A stretch of DNA of 64,000 nt from Breviolum minutum Mf 1.05b.01 (taxonomy: Eukaryota; Sar; Dinophyceae; Suessiales; Symbiodiniaceae). The notes under the pieces were generated by a model. The model did not search any database and was not told where the DNA came from. It saw only the letters and a program-made list of their open reading frames with translations. The stretch is from assembly GCA_000507305.1 (NCBI GenBank), contig DF239791.1:96904-160903 (forward strand), in the 5' to 3' direction. Below are positions 10,801-23,900 of the stretch, piece after piece; position 1 is the stretch's first letter; the number at the start of each line of letters is the position of its first letter. The position numbers and the translations under genes are program-made.

Positions 10801-13800
10801 ACCTTTTTTGTTGTTGTTAATCTTGGGGAAATATCTTTTCTCCAACAAAAAACACAAAAATCCAATGAAAACCCCAAGAACTTCTATTGATGGAAGAAAT
10901 CACCAGTTGAGGTGGGTAGTGTTCTCCCATTATTTACATGGTTTTAGCACCATCCAAACGATGGTTTTCTTGGTGATTTCTGAAGCATCCAACGGTTTCA
11001 CCGGTCCAAAGCCAACCCCCAAGTTACGCGCCAAGGCTTCGAGGTTCTCCCATCGTGGAAGACGAGGTGAAACCCCACTTTGGCCTCGATGCCTTGGAGG
11101 AGTGGCGACCCGAGGACCGGGAAGACCTCAACGGGAAGAGATGGGGTGACCCTTGGTGTAAGGCTTTCAACCTGCCATTTTCAAGTTTCTTGGTGTGTAA
11201 GTGGTGGCAATGGTGACAAAACAAAAGGTGAAGAAAAGATGCTGGGTGCTTTTAAGGAAAAAATTCGCTGGTGATTTCTTTACGGTTTTTGTTAGAAAGT
11301 TGAAGAGATTTGTGGGGTTGATACGTTGATAAAATGGTGGTTTAAATGGTACCTGCAGAAGCTGAATCCAATTTGGATGAATAAACAATGATATTGGGTT
11401 CTAGGATCAAAAAAACTTCAACCCCCTCCACTCAAGTGGTTGGGGTCTTCATGATTTCTTTTAGGCAGACACTTGTCCTTCCCTACAACCTTGTCCTTAT
11501 CTCTTGAATGAACGGAAAAACATGTCCGTGGCACACTTCCTGGTTGCAATCAGTTTGCTGTTGATCCCGAAACATTTTTGTTTGATCCCATAGCCATTTG
11601 TCGCAATACATGGCACGCCCTGAAAGATATAGATCAACACTGATTAACATCTACAGAATCTGTTCTTCGCTGCCGACGTCTCCATCCATTTGCTGCACAA
11701 GATTTGATTGTGACATCCCAATGGTACAACAGCGTGGTTTGTAAATGCTTGCGGTGGCAGAAAAAATAAATCAACGTCATTCAACATCTAAGTTGGGTTA
11801 AAAGAAACAACACTTGCGAGCCCTGATGTTGTGCTGCCAGGAAACTGAAGGTGATGCCCATCCGGAAGGACTCAATTCCTTCCCTTCCTTTGAGGCTGGC
11901 TAAAATTCAGATCATGGATGGGTAGTTGGTGCCCACTGTTATTCTGCAGGAAGGTCAACACCCATGATTATGACCTAATTCCGACCACTTGCGTTTTGGA
12001 GATCGAATACAAGTTCTCTAACCAGCTGTAAGAAGGAGTTGATGAATGAGAAACTGAACTACAATTCACTGACCATCTATAGAAACCATTACCCTTTGTG
12101 GTACTATACATATGACTCTCAGGATAATTTGTTTCAGCGGATATCAGGTGGAAGCTTCCTTTCCTGAAGAGCCACACTTGCATGCAAGTCAGGAGCGGTG
12201 GAAAATGAGAAGAGGGGGAATTTCTTCCACAGTTGGAAAATGAGAAGAACAACGTGCTGGTATCAAGAGGTATATTAGAAAACAGACAACCTAGGGATAC
12301 AGAAACTGTGAGTGAGGATGGTAGTATCAACAGCATCCTGGAGGGTGAGGCATACTTGTCCAGAAGGTAGACATCCAAAGTACCTGCATGGAGGTGAAGA
12401 TGGGCTGTCTTGCGCCGGCCCGGTTTCACAGTTCCCAGCTACTACAATATCTAACCCTAACCACCACCAAGTGGCCTGCCGGTGCGACGGACGTCGGGCA
12501 GAGGAGTTGGCGTGGCCATCGGAAGAACTTCAAGCACCCGAGGCAGTGGAGGTGATGCAGGACACGGAGGAGCCAAGGGGGGTGGAAGGGGTGGGGATGC
12601 GTCCTACTTCCAGTGGTGCAAAGAGGATTTGGAACATAAAAGGTCAAACCTTTCTACGATTATTCTTTTTGTTAATCCCGAAAATTGGGGGAGATGATCC
12701 CATTTGACTTGCGCATGTTTTTTTTTTCACTTGGGTGAGTTGAAAACCACCAGCTAGAAACAAATGATGGGAAAATGGTGGGTCCAAAAAAAAACCTCAG
12801 AGACGCGGCAGCGGCAGAAGAAAGCATCAGGTCAGTTGGTTTGCTAAGCTGAGCTCCTCACTTTGACAGAAATGCGTGGATGTCCACCTGCTAACAATAT
12901 CATGTTGAAACGAATCATTTCATGGAAGTCATGGGGGTGGATGTTTTTGAAACACATGGAGATGTTTTCATGGAGATGTTCAATTATCACATGCATGCTT
13001 GCTTGTTTATATGAGTACATACTTCTTTCCCTTTTATTTCCCTCTGAAATACTACCAATTTGCGATGACTACTCACTACCTACCCTTCGCTTGTCCCATC
13101 CTCAATTTGGAGATTTTTTCCCAGGAGGTCATAGATGATCCTGAACTGGATGCAGTATGGGACTCCTTTTTCCCTTCAACCGTTCCAGTCGTACCCGAGG
13201 CGGGATCGTTGCCAGGATGTTCAGGCACGGGAGTGATATACACCCTTAAAAATTTATCCTTTCTCCCACAATCATGGTTCAGTCGAAAACTAGCCCCAAG
13301 TGAAAGGAAACTGCTACTGGAGGGAACCATTTTTCACTACCATGAACTATTTCCGGGCGTCTACTTTCACGTGTCTTATTAGATTTCGGGTGGTGTTAGG
13401 TTTTTGTGTACAAGAATTTTTTGATTGGAAAAAAGTCTGAAACGTCAAACTTCAATTATTTGGCAGACCTTGACACATTCATGAATCATAAAGAATGTAG
13501 ATTGTCACGAAGTCGTCAAAATTTCCTTCCCAAAAAAGACCCAAGCCATTCAAGTCACATGTTTTTCTTTGGTGCGAATTGTTAGTTTGAGGTAGTTGGT
13601 AGAGAAGGTTGGTAGCTTTCAATCCTCATCAAGTAAATATATATATATATATCTTTGGACACCTAGAAGGGTCCTTTAAGCACACAACTACCTATTGATA
13701 AATTGGTCTAAAGCAAGGGAATAGAAGACCTGAGACGAACAAAAAACGTAAAGTTTACGGAAAAAAAACTCATGGTGTTGGAGTGGCCTTCGGTGTTACC

Positions 13801-16459
13801 AAAGGAAACACAGTTGGTGTTTTGAAGGTGTTTCCCGTAATGACATGGTTTCAAAGATGACTTCTAAGTTAAATGAGGTCCAAGTGGACCAGCATAAATG
13901 TGGGCACATCTAGCGATCTATAGTACACTGATGATTCTGAAAACTCGGTGAGCAAATAAGTTGATATAGAGAACACCCCTCATTTTTCACAGGGTTTTCT
14001 GGGTGAAGGTGTAAAAAAACAGGTAGTTAGTTTTTGTGGAATTTTTGTCTCCATCAGTAGGATCCACAATTCTGATTCGGTGCCTGAAGCACAAACCAGA
14101 CTCTTAGATAGATAGGTAGAGAGTTCACAAAAAAAAAACAATAGCCAGCTTTAAAAACCGTTTGCCAAGACAAGAAAAATCAAAAAAAAATCACTCTCCC
14201 AAGTGTTGTTGTTGCAGATCATCATCTTCAAACTTCAACCATCACCCCCTTGACTTCCAACTTTCTCCCTTGAAAGTTGTGTTGAAATTTTACCAACCCT
14301 AACCAACCCCAGGTTTCAGTGGAGGCGCTACCAGAAATAGCTCCAGAAACCACCGAAACCATGGAGACGCCAAGTCCCAGTGCTAAGGCGGGGGTGGGGG
14401 ATGAAGGTTGTACCAGGAGGATGGAGTTTGTGAGGTCGTTTCTTGCTCATCTTTTGTCTAGGTGGTGGTTTCAAATGTTGTTTATGTTCATCCCTATTTG
14501 GGGAAGATGTTCCAATTTGACTAATATTTTGAGATGTGTTGAAACCACCAACCAGTTGTTTAGGCGCACCAAAAAATCCTGAGATGTGTTTTTACCTTGC
14601 GAAACTGGCATCATGGTTTTGGAAAATTTCCCCAAAACAGCAATAGCGTAAAGAATGTAAAAACATCTTAGATCTATGAGCATGTGTGATTCCAATGACC
14701 GTGATCATGAAATGAAATCGAACATATCCCTATTTGTGAAACAGCCGTGAACAAAACAACCTGCCTCCTTTTTTTTCTGCTGTTCCTTTCGGATTGCCCT
14801 TAGGGCAAGAAGGATGTCATTACCATGAGTCGTCGAGAACGCATTCGGCTTTTGGCGCCTTGGATTACCATGAGTCGTCGAGAACGCTTCCAAGAAATGA
14901 GGTTTTATTTAGGGATCATCGTGTTTCATCATTCCTTGGTGCGGTCTTGCTAGGTTTACCCCCTGAAAACTAACATATCACATAGGACTAAGACAAAAGA
15001 TCCCATGGGAAATGCAGTAATCATCTCGGAGAATTGAATCTACCTGAAACTAAGACGTCCCCTGAAAAAAAGATGGTTGGAAGACTATTTTCCCTTTGAT
15101 TTCTGTCCCTTTTTAGGGTCAACATTCCTTCATTTTCGGGGGGAGATGTCCTTCAGGTTTGGAACTTTGTCAGTCACCATTGTTAAGGAGCTAGTTGAAC
15201 ATGCCCTTTTTTTTTGCCACAAGGAATTGAATCCAGGAGTTTACCTTCCAGGGAACTAATAAAAACCACGATGGGATATGTGAATTCCCAGGAGTTTAGC
15301 AGTTCATGCGAAATGTGACCACTAGGAATGGCTATAGCAGTTTAATTTTCCAACTTGCCCCCAGATGTTTGACACGATGATCACCATGGTATCCAGGACC
15401 GTAGGATTTAAGCCGACCAAACTCCGAATCTTTTCATTTGGTGCCTGTCATGGCACCTGTGCGGTGTCCGAAAATAAATCCGCAGGCTTTCGTTCGAAGG
15501 AACTAAAACATCTGAGAATCAAGTGGAGTGTTTTCAGCGATTGAGTGCCATTCAATTTTTATAAAAAGAAAATCAATGGGAATCTAAGGTTGCTCCCCCA
15601 ATGCCACCACCAGCCATGGTGGTTACAAATCGTGGCATTGGGGGGGCGCTCTTAGGTTCCTATGAAGAATTTGATGGACATTGACACTTCAATTGCACCC
15701 ATCCATGAACCATCCATCCAACAACCCACCCACCCAAAACTCTCGTGTATTTGCCACGGTCCGGGGGGTCACATGGTTTCCACCAACAACGCCTCAGGAA
15801 CACGAAGAGGCACTGCTGGAAGAATGCGATGCCCAACTCGAAGCGGCGGCAACGCCGGCGGCCACTGGGGAAGATGGCGCGGAACAGGAGTTTTTTGGAG
15901 GGGAAGGATTTTTGTTTTCCGGTGATTTGGGTGGAAAGACGGACCTAATTCGAAGTGGATGAAGACCACAAAAGAGGATTGAGCCTCTCAAGCAGAAAAG
16001 TTGGATGAGTGGAATCTCACAGATTTAACAAGAGCAAATGCAGGTGTGGTTTTTCTTTATCTCCCTAATTTGTTGACATCTCCCTTTCGCATATTGAGAC
16101 AAGATGTTAGAGAGAATAGGAGAGTTCATAGTCTTTCCTTGAACATTTGATGTGAAAACTTGATTGAAAGTTTGAAACCCTCCCAATTTCACACCACCAA
16201 CCCGCAGCTGTTTACCCTTAACGGTATCTTTTGGGCACCACTGAACATGTCATCATGACTGCATCTGGACGTTACGTGCCGCTTGCAGGATTGCGTCAAG
16301 ATGGCTTTGGATGCAGCACATGCCTTACATGACCTGTCTGGAGCACCTCCTGAACGACCCGCCGTGCCCAGTGCCCGGAAGGAACGCATCGCACAACTGG
16401 AACGTGGGGTGGCTGGAGAGACCTTCGTGGAGACTGAAGTTCAGGAGGATGAGAAGTAG
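7857..16459 (+). CDS. Multi-exon protein of unknown function (partly phased model)
   Basis: Well-supported pieces: 7857-7965 (LKEQLKSAIDSLDQRQLSTG), 8256-8383 (MNDLERQLLEVLADVQALRQ) and an exon from 9679 (EKLDLILKSRQGIDPESSYE), all consistent in phase. Later pieces: an exon near 10505-10598 with unresolved frame; 11044 to about 11155 (VEDEVKPHFGLDALEEWRPE); about 11551-11620 (FAVDPETFLFDPIAICRNTW); 11657-11736; 11841-11898 (ETEGDAHPEGLNSFPSFEA, GC donor); about 12480-12655 (Gly/Arg-rich or acidic, frame unresolved); 13125 to about 13225 (EVIDDPELDAVWDSFFPS); 14313 to about 14400; 15798 to about 15887 (EHEEALLEECDAQLEAAA); and the last exon 16289-16459 (KMALDAAHALHDLSGAPPER ... VETEVQEDEK, stop). 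The protein looks acidic with helical, coiled-coil-prone segments. No family was recognised. It may be more than one gene, since not all junctions could be phased. Confidence 0.5.
8386..8517. mobile_element. IE family D directly at a donor site
   Basis: CCGAAAACTAACATGGCAAT ... GATAGGAGATACATCTTCAA ... TTTTCCATTGTCATGTCGGA. It begins a few bases after the GTATTAC donor of exon 8256-8383. Confidence 0.7.
9028..9127. mobile_element. IE family C
   Basis: GACTAGTTGGTGGTTTCATA ... GGGGAGATGATCCAATGTGA ... GGTGGTTCAACCACCAGCTA. Both arms are intact. Confidence 0.7.
10050..10172. mobile_element. IE family A
   Basis: CCCTGAAACTAACAGCCAGT ... GGCCTATTTTCAGGGGCCTT, then TGCTGTTAGTGGGGAGAG. The arms are intact on both sides. 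Confidence 0.65.
12660..12766. mobile_element. IE family C
   Basis: AATTGGGGGAGATGATCCCA, TTTGACTTGCGCATG and the right arm GAAAACCACCAGCTAG. The left arm is weak. Confidence 0.5.
14458..14562. mobile_element. IE family C
   Basis: CTAGGTGGTGGTTTCAAATG ... GTGTTGAAACCACCAACCAG. It follows the exon starting at 14313. Confidence 0.65.
14819..14889. repeat. Two-copy direct repeat, period 45 bp
   Basis: ATTACCATGAGTCGTCGAGA followed by ACGC occurs at 14819 and again at 14864. No third copy is present. Confidence 0.7.
15035..15150. mobile_element. IE family A, diverged
   Basis: CTACCTGAAACTAAGACGTC ... AAAGATGGTTGGAAGACTAT ... TTTTAGGGTCAACATTCC. The right arm is decayed. A fragment of a second copy is at about 14960. 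Confidence 0.45.
15583..15662. mobile_element. IE family M
   Basis: GGGAATCTAAGGTTGCTCCC ... CCAATGCCACCACC pairs with GTGGCATTGGGGGGGCGCTC, then TTAGGTTCC. The copy is an 80-bp near-perfect hairpin. Confidence 0.65.
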
Positions 16460-17983
16460 CTGGGATTTGTTTAAGAAAAGGTGGTGGTGAAAAAATTTGG
16501 GACCGATTTTGAGTTCAGTTAGGTGATGTTAGGTGATGTTTTTTTGGTGTTTGGTGGTTTCAAAGTGTTTTTTTCAGCATGAGTTTGATTGGTTGTTCAA
16601 GGTTTATTGATTCTATGGTGATTCTCTAGTTGGAGTGTCTTGGTTCAACCAAGACAACAGATTCAGGTTCCACCCTTTCCTTTCTTTTTGCTAGGAAAAT
16701 GCATTCGGAAATCCACATCTCACTTGAGAATTTCGTCGCCGTCGCCGGGTGGAGAAATCCACCTTTACCAGTCACCTTAAAACTTGCAGATAAACACCTT
16801 TCGGCACCCTAAAACTCCAGTGGTCAAGTCGGGCCGGTCCTACCAAAGCGAGATTTGATTTGCCTGAAAAACCAATGGCATTTGAGTTGTGGTAAGGAAC
16901 TTGAAATCCCCCAAACAATTTCATCTTTGGAAATTATAGTAAGTTGGCCAGACATAGGAATTTCATTCTGATAGCCTGGTGGAACAAAGTCTGAGAACAT
17001 GTTTTTGGCAAGTTCATAAATCTCAGAGAAAAAAAACTCAGTGAAGTTTCTCTTTGCCATGGTAGATACTAAATCCACTTGCCCTTATCTTACTCAAGAA
17101 ATGTATTGAAGCCTCGGTGAAAAGATGCGATGTTTCAGATGAACAGAAACTTCGCCCCAACGAAAATGACAACCTGAATCTTAGGTTGGAAAAAAACATC
17201 AAAGATTTTTTAGAGAAAAGTTTTCAGTGGAAAATATAGAACATCTGAAAATTGTTTCTTTGAATTTCCCAGAATCCGGTTCTCTTTGGATATCCCGTAC
17301 CTCACATTGTGAAATGGATGGGATCACATCCGACCCGAGATCCCAAAACATGGAAAAACTGCCATGCCTTTGGGTGCCCCTCCAAGAGGGGAGTGTTTGA
17401 AATATCACCCGTTCAAAGTGACACTTTTAAAATGATGTTTTCCAAAACAAACTATTTTTAGTCAAAAGTTGTTTTTTCCAACAGGCATTCACCAAAAAAA
17501 ACTGAAAAAAACGGTGGTTTGCATGTTATTTCCAGCTCAAATTCACGTGAACGTCCACAGGAACTTCCCTTCCTTTCGGGAACCACCGATCTCCAGGGCT
17601 CTAAAGTTTGGATGGAAGTTCGTTGATTTATACCTGGAACTCCAAACAACTAGTTTCAAATGGATGGATGCTTGGGGATTTCCACCCATTTCCCATGTAT
17701 ATAAAGATTTGGTTCATTACCCAATTGGAAGAACTACCAACTATTATTTGTAAATGGATCTTTCGGGTTGCAGGCAGGAGTTTTTCTTGAGGGTGTGTAA
17801 ATGCAGTAAACCAACCATGGAAAATACCAAAGAAGTTCAGTGTTGAACATATCGCTGATTCGATTAGTGTAACTAAGTCCATGTTCATTCGCTTTCCATT
17901 GCCATTGGGTTTTTTTACCCCACGAGTTGTTACTCGTAACATGTTTGGCATTCGGGTAAGCTGTCCCCAACCGGGTCGCTCAG
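16460..17983. other. Intergenic or undetected 5' exons
   Basis: After the stop at 16459 no exon can be phased until 17984. Frames near 17545-17700 and 17880-17955 are open but not convincing. The sequence at 17955 (CGG followed by GTAAGC) resembles a donor site, so a short exon ending there is possible. Confidence 0.35.
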
Positions 17984-20900
17984 GAGCGACGGCGCATGGC
18001 TGGATGCTCGCAGGCAACAGCGCAAGGCGCGTTTGCAGCAGCGGCCTCGGGCCGGATCACCCAATGATGTGACCATCACCACGGTGTTACCGGACGATGC
18101 GGTGGAAGGTGGGCTTTGGGAACTTGCGGATGGGCATGTTGATGCAGCTGGTTTTTTTTCGGGGGGGGTGTTGAACCTCGGATGCGTTGGAACATATATA
18201 CATATATATGTATAATATATATGACTAATTATATACTATATTTTGTTTGGGAATCTAATAGGGTATGATTGGATAGGATTGGGAGAAATATGTGCTGCAA
18301 GTGTACCGCAGACTATTCATATGGGCAGTCAGCTAAAAGGTTGATGTCGTTTACGGACCGCATGACCCATGCCGATGCTATACTGCATCACTTACTGAGC
18401 ATGTGTATTGTTTACTGGTATGAGCTTGGTCTTATTGATGCACTTGAGAGATCAATGTCCTTATACTTGTACTCTCGACACATGTCTTTAGTACAGTAGG
18501 ATATGTAACAACAGGGTCGATGTGGCAATATGGAAAAATTCGCCCTGCGGTCACTGAAGCAAGCTGGAAAAAAATCTTATTTTTTCAGACGTATTTCCAT
18601 TACCGTCCCTCCCATGGATCAGTGAAAAATGCTTGTAACTCCAATCGTAATTACCGATCAAATACTCCGCCATTCTTGCACTGAATCATGATTTTGGGAG
18701 AAAGGGTACTGATTGCAAAAAACATTAAGTTTAAAAAGCTGCTGCTTGGTGATGGCTGTGAAATTTGTAGGGTTTGGGTCCTCATTACCTGAAGCTAACA
18801 TCTGAAAATGGATGGTTGGGTTCGATGAAAATCTCCTTTTGGGGATGGCTGAACCTGGCAGGTGCGAACGGTTGTTAGTTTCAGGGAGCGTATTTCAAAA
18901 AGTGAGTTCCATCATTTCCTTCTTTGGATTTCTGCTCTCCCTCCACCTGTTCGCTGGCCAGGTTTAACCGGTGATGTGGCGCAATACGAAGCTGCCTGTA
19001 AATCGTTAGCTCGACATGCACATCGTTTGAGCCCAGAACGTTTAGTGAAAGCCGTGGATGCTTGGAAGGATTCATCAGATTTTTGATTGGCGTCAGTTGT
19101 TTTCCAGGTCACTCCTAGGGAGTGGTGTCAACGAGTCTTTAATTTTCACATTGACTTGAGGAAATGATCCGATTTCACAAATATTTTTTCAAACAGGTCG
19201 AAAGCACCAACTAGTGCTTTTTTTGAAACATGATTTGTCATGGTTTACCCCGGAAATTTGGGGAGATGATGAGAATTTCACTTGTGCCAGTTGTTCTTGG
19301 TGAAAAAACTCAAATTTCTCTACGGAGCCTGGTTTTGGATCAATGAAGCCAGGTTTGTTGGGACGTTTCCCAAGAAAATCCAAACATGTATCATGGTCAA
19401 AAATTTGGATGATGTATCTATAGGAGGGGATGTTCATCAAACAAAATGGAAGGGTGATATGTCCTTATGATATCAAAGGTAAGACGACTGTCGGAACGTC
19501 AGAAATTGTTTTTTGACCTTGGCACCATGTGTGGGGGCTTGTTGGACCCTCAAATTTGCGAAATTTCTCGATGTTGTTGGGGATTATTTGGGTCAACATC
19601 CGCCAAAACCTAAAAAAACCTCAGCGGAAACATCACTTCCGCTCCGGATGTTTTTTTTTCTGAGCGGCGGACGCCAAATCAAATATGATGGCTGGACACT
19701 CTAGGAGTTGTAGTTCGCGAATGCCTACTAAAGACAACGTATATTGAAACAATACTCCCCAAAAAGCATCATGGAACCAAAAACAATCCATTGAAAAGGA
19801 GGATCATCATCCAAACCTCCACAGATCCTTTGAAAAAAATCGTTTACTAATATCAAAAACCACACCAAAAAACTCAAAGATCGCAAATTTCATTTTGTTC
19901 CAAGACGTCATCCCATAAGTCCTTGCGTTTTGCCTTCAGGAACTCTTGTTAAAGCACTTTGGTCATGGTTTGGGTGGCAGCGAGGCGGCAGAAGCTTTAC
20001 TAGGAAGCCTGGCAGGTAGCATGGCCACGTTGGGCTTGGAGCCATTGTTGCAATCCTTAAAGCTCATGGCACTCACTGCGCAACAGGAGCGGGGGTTTTG
20101 GGTTGGACAGGTTGGAGAGAATGTGAGCCGTATTCGGAAGAAAAGTACGGGAAAAAAATGGTTGTTTGTTGGGATGTAGTGCTTTTAGGTGGTTATACCT
20201 GAAACCGGCAAAAGTTTTCAACTTGAGGTTGCCCAGAAATTTGGGTTTGACATTTGAAGATGACAACAACTGTGCTTGAAGAAAGCCCCTCATCCTTAGC
20301 CCCCTTATTGAATGCCTTCATCCAGTTTCCCTTTTCCAAATATGGCACTATACGGCACTTCGTCTCCTTGTCACCGGCTAAGATGACTCAACTCTACCGA
20401 TCCTTTTCGGTAGCTTTTGTTTTGACAGGAATCCGGGGATCATGGGTATAGAAACCACAACTACTGGGTGGATGAAGATCCCCTAATATATATATATATA
20501 CATATATATATACATATATCTACTGTACTAATGTACTGTAACATTAGATACAACATGATACAACAGGAAATGTTTGATAGAGGGCGTCTCTGTGAGACGG
20601 CAAGGAGACATAAGAGAGATATGAAATGTTTGATCATGATACATGTTTATTGGGAGGTAATGTATAAGTTGGATCTAACCAGTAACAGTCACCACCAGGA
20701 TTATTACATTTCTAGTGGGAATCCCCTACAAACCTTTATTTGCCATTGTTACTGGGTGGGTGGTAGATCCAATGTACAAGTCTCAATTCACTTCATTGAT
20801 CGGAGGAACAGACCACCCTGGACATGCTTTTAGCTCAGCTCTTGGTACTTTCAAGGCAACAGCAGTTGATCGGGAAAGGAACTATATATAGCATCCTTGA

Positions 20901-23900
20901 AACGGTGGTCATTCAATGGTATCCATTTGTGATTTAACAATGCAAAATGTATGGTGATTTTGAGGAAAGTACTGGGAAAAATTAGCGAATGTCACTTGAA
21001 AACGGCACCATTTCAAAAGGAAAGGCTTGTCTTCCAAGCAGCATGTTTCAGGGGATATGTTGGTTTTGGATGGTTTTGGTGAGGATCATAACCTCCCTGA
21101 AACTCAGATAGCCCCTTCCCCTTCTGCAGGGTAAGGGAAAAGAGTTGGAAATGGGGGAGGTGGTGTGGAAGTTCCAGTACATTTTACTGAATGCTGTTTT
21201 GGACTTCGCGGCATGTTGCTTCCAAAGGTTTCTTGATGTTTCTTGAGGTCTTTGTGGCAGGTGATATTCCGCAAAATATCAAATTGAGCCACCAAAAGTT
21301 CAAAAACGGTTGCTTAAGGATATGTATATATATTTATATATATACCTAATTATTTATGTAGATATATATATATATATATATATATATCTGTGTACATGTA
21401 TTTACAGTTGGCTTGGGCATCCCCCTGAAATTTTACCGAAACGTGAATCTATCTGAATTTTCCAGGCAGATGCTGTTAGATTAGCAAAGGATAACCTCTG
21501 GGATTTTGACATTTGCCGACGCTAAGACGCGTCTCGGAGTTCACGTGTTGACCCTGAAAGGTCTCGGTTGAAAATCTCCTGAAGGATCTTGTTCGGAACA
21601 TTTAGCAGCCATGGTTTTTTTTGCACGAAATCGGTGCTTCAAGATGTGCACATTTTAAGATTTACAAACAAAATCTCCAGATTCTGTTGGAAACTTTGTC
21701 AAATTTTGGAGGCTTTTGCGAAAACCTTCCCCCCTTTTGTTCCCTTTTCGGATCAACCCTTTTTGTTGCTTGGGAAAAACCTTCCAGGCGTGACAGTGGT
21801 CAGTTTACCTGCAGCGTCCTGGCAGAGATCGCTGGTGCCTTGGGAAGCCTTCAAGATTCGGGTGTCAGCGCCAAGCGCGGTGCTAGTGGGAGCAATTGCG
21901 CCGTGACCTCGGTGGCAATGAACAAAACACTGGTTGTTTAGGGCTTATAGGGGTGGTATATACTACCCAGTTACGTGGGGATCTCAGGATCTCTATGAAA
22001 CAATCAGGATTCAATGGAAAGTAAGGGACCCCGGGTTTTTCTCCTGTCACCGACCTCGACCTTGGTATCATACAAGGGGTTTGTTGACTCGAGGGTCCCC
22101 TGAAATTATGAGAATTCATGAGGACGCAAACCCCCCCCAATGCCACTGAAGCTCCGAAAGCTTGATTGACCACTGAAGCGACCAATGGAGTGGGGTGGGG
22201 ATTTTGACGGCTGATAGGAGAATTAGACATACTCACAGAAAAAATCTTCCTCCACCTTTTAGGATGTTTCTTCCATATGTTTTTTATCTTTTTGGGTATC
22301 TCAAAATGAGTCTTGACTTTGCGGTGGGTGAAGTCAGTAAGTTTTGCAAAGAATGAAGCTGTGGAGTTGTTATCACGTTTTTTGATGCCAATTGTGCCTT
22401 ATTTGACCCGTTAGCCTTCTATGCAATAGTTAGAGGAAGATACACAGAGAGGATCTCAACAAGGAGTTGTATGTTTCACGGCCCCTACATGCTAGTCCCT
22501 ACCAGGCAATGGGAAGATGGGACCCATTCCCCTCTTGTTGGAGTTGTACCATTCTTGCCAGAATTTCATCTGACTAGCCCATGTTAATTTCAATGCGCCT
22601 CGGATTTTGAAGATATCTAGGCCATCCATTCTTATATGTAATTATATACACCGTAGTGAAAGTAGATGGCTAGCCACTCCCTTCCGAGGCGGCGAATTAG
22701 TAAGGGGCCACGAAACAACCAATACATGGGAGTTCCGCCATCGATCCTTTCCAAGTGGTATATATGGGCCCATATGTACCTTACATTCTTATTGGACGTT
22801 TTGCCAATAGACATAGCTTGAAGCGCCGTGCCGTGATCGATTCGCCCAGGCGAATCGTCGATGTCTTGAGATGATGATGCAACTTATGACCAGGCAGATG
22901 GGCATTCTGCAAGATTTTTAACCCATCAAAAATACAGGGGTTTAATAAAAACTTACCAAGGGAAACCAAAGGTTTCATAAGCCCTCCTTCTGGGGGGGGG
23001 GGAGTACGTTAAGGGGGTAGGTTGGCGCTCGCCATCATAAATAGCCATGTGCAGAATGAAAAGCTTACACCCCTCAAAATGAACATGTTGAACCCAGAAA
23101 TTGGTGGTTGGTTCAGATGATTTTCCTCTTCAATTGTCTGATTTTTAGGATCCAACTTGATTTTCAGGGGGGGAGGATTTGTTGGTATGTAGGATTCCTC
23201 CTATCAAGTGTCATCCTCTGTTCAGCTTTCAAACTTCAGGAAGCTCGTTAGGGGCTTCACCAGCAAAGCGGTCAGTTTATTGGAATGATTTTTCGGACGC
23301 CACTGTCGAGTGCAAAGCATATATGAGTAGCCGTAGCCATTGTCTATTTGAATGACAAACGTTACGTATGCTTGGTAATACATTTGTTGATTATGACCAG
23401 AATTTTCCGATAAACCAAGTCAGTCATAGAATCAAATCAGCCTCCAAGTCGCCCCGATAGTTGACTACTGTTTTAGTTGAGCATTTTACTAATTCAAGGG
23501 ATATGTTTGAAGTTTGAAGTTGTTTCCCTTTCATAATTCAGAGTTTTCCGCCAGCTTCTGGTAACAACAGCTTGAGGCAAATGGCGGAGTTCAAGGAAGA
23601 GGAATTGGCTTTAATGGGCCCTGGCTTTGTGTTGACCTACATGGATGATCCCTTGCGTCGACAGCTCATTCGACAGGTCACTTTTTTTGGCGCCAAGGGT
23701 GGGGAAGGGGGGCTTTTAGTCGAGATGTACCTGGGGGGGGTTCGGTGTTTTTTGCTATTTTTTTGATTTTTTTGTTTGAAATACTTACAACTTCGTATGA
23801 AATCATCGCTCACGCAGTGAAGGAATGTCTACTTCCAATTGAGCCATCCTCAGAAACAGACGAAACAATGAGTGGGATTGACCAAAGGGATAATTCGCGA

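Noticed and set aside
10506-10877. 123-codon minus-strand open frame
   Set aside because: It is opposite a + strand exon candidate (10505-10598), and the remainder is low-complexity Phe/Trp/Ser-rich sequence with no support.
14819-14889. CRISPR-like direct repeat
   Set aside because: Only two copies, eukaryotic context, no array.
21314-21390. TA tracts as a replication origin or promoter
   Set aside because: There are ten similar tracts with no positional pattern relative to genes; ordinary microsatellites.
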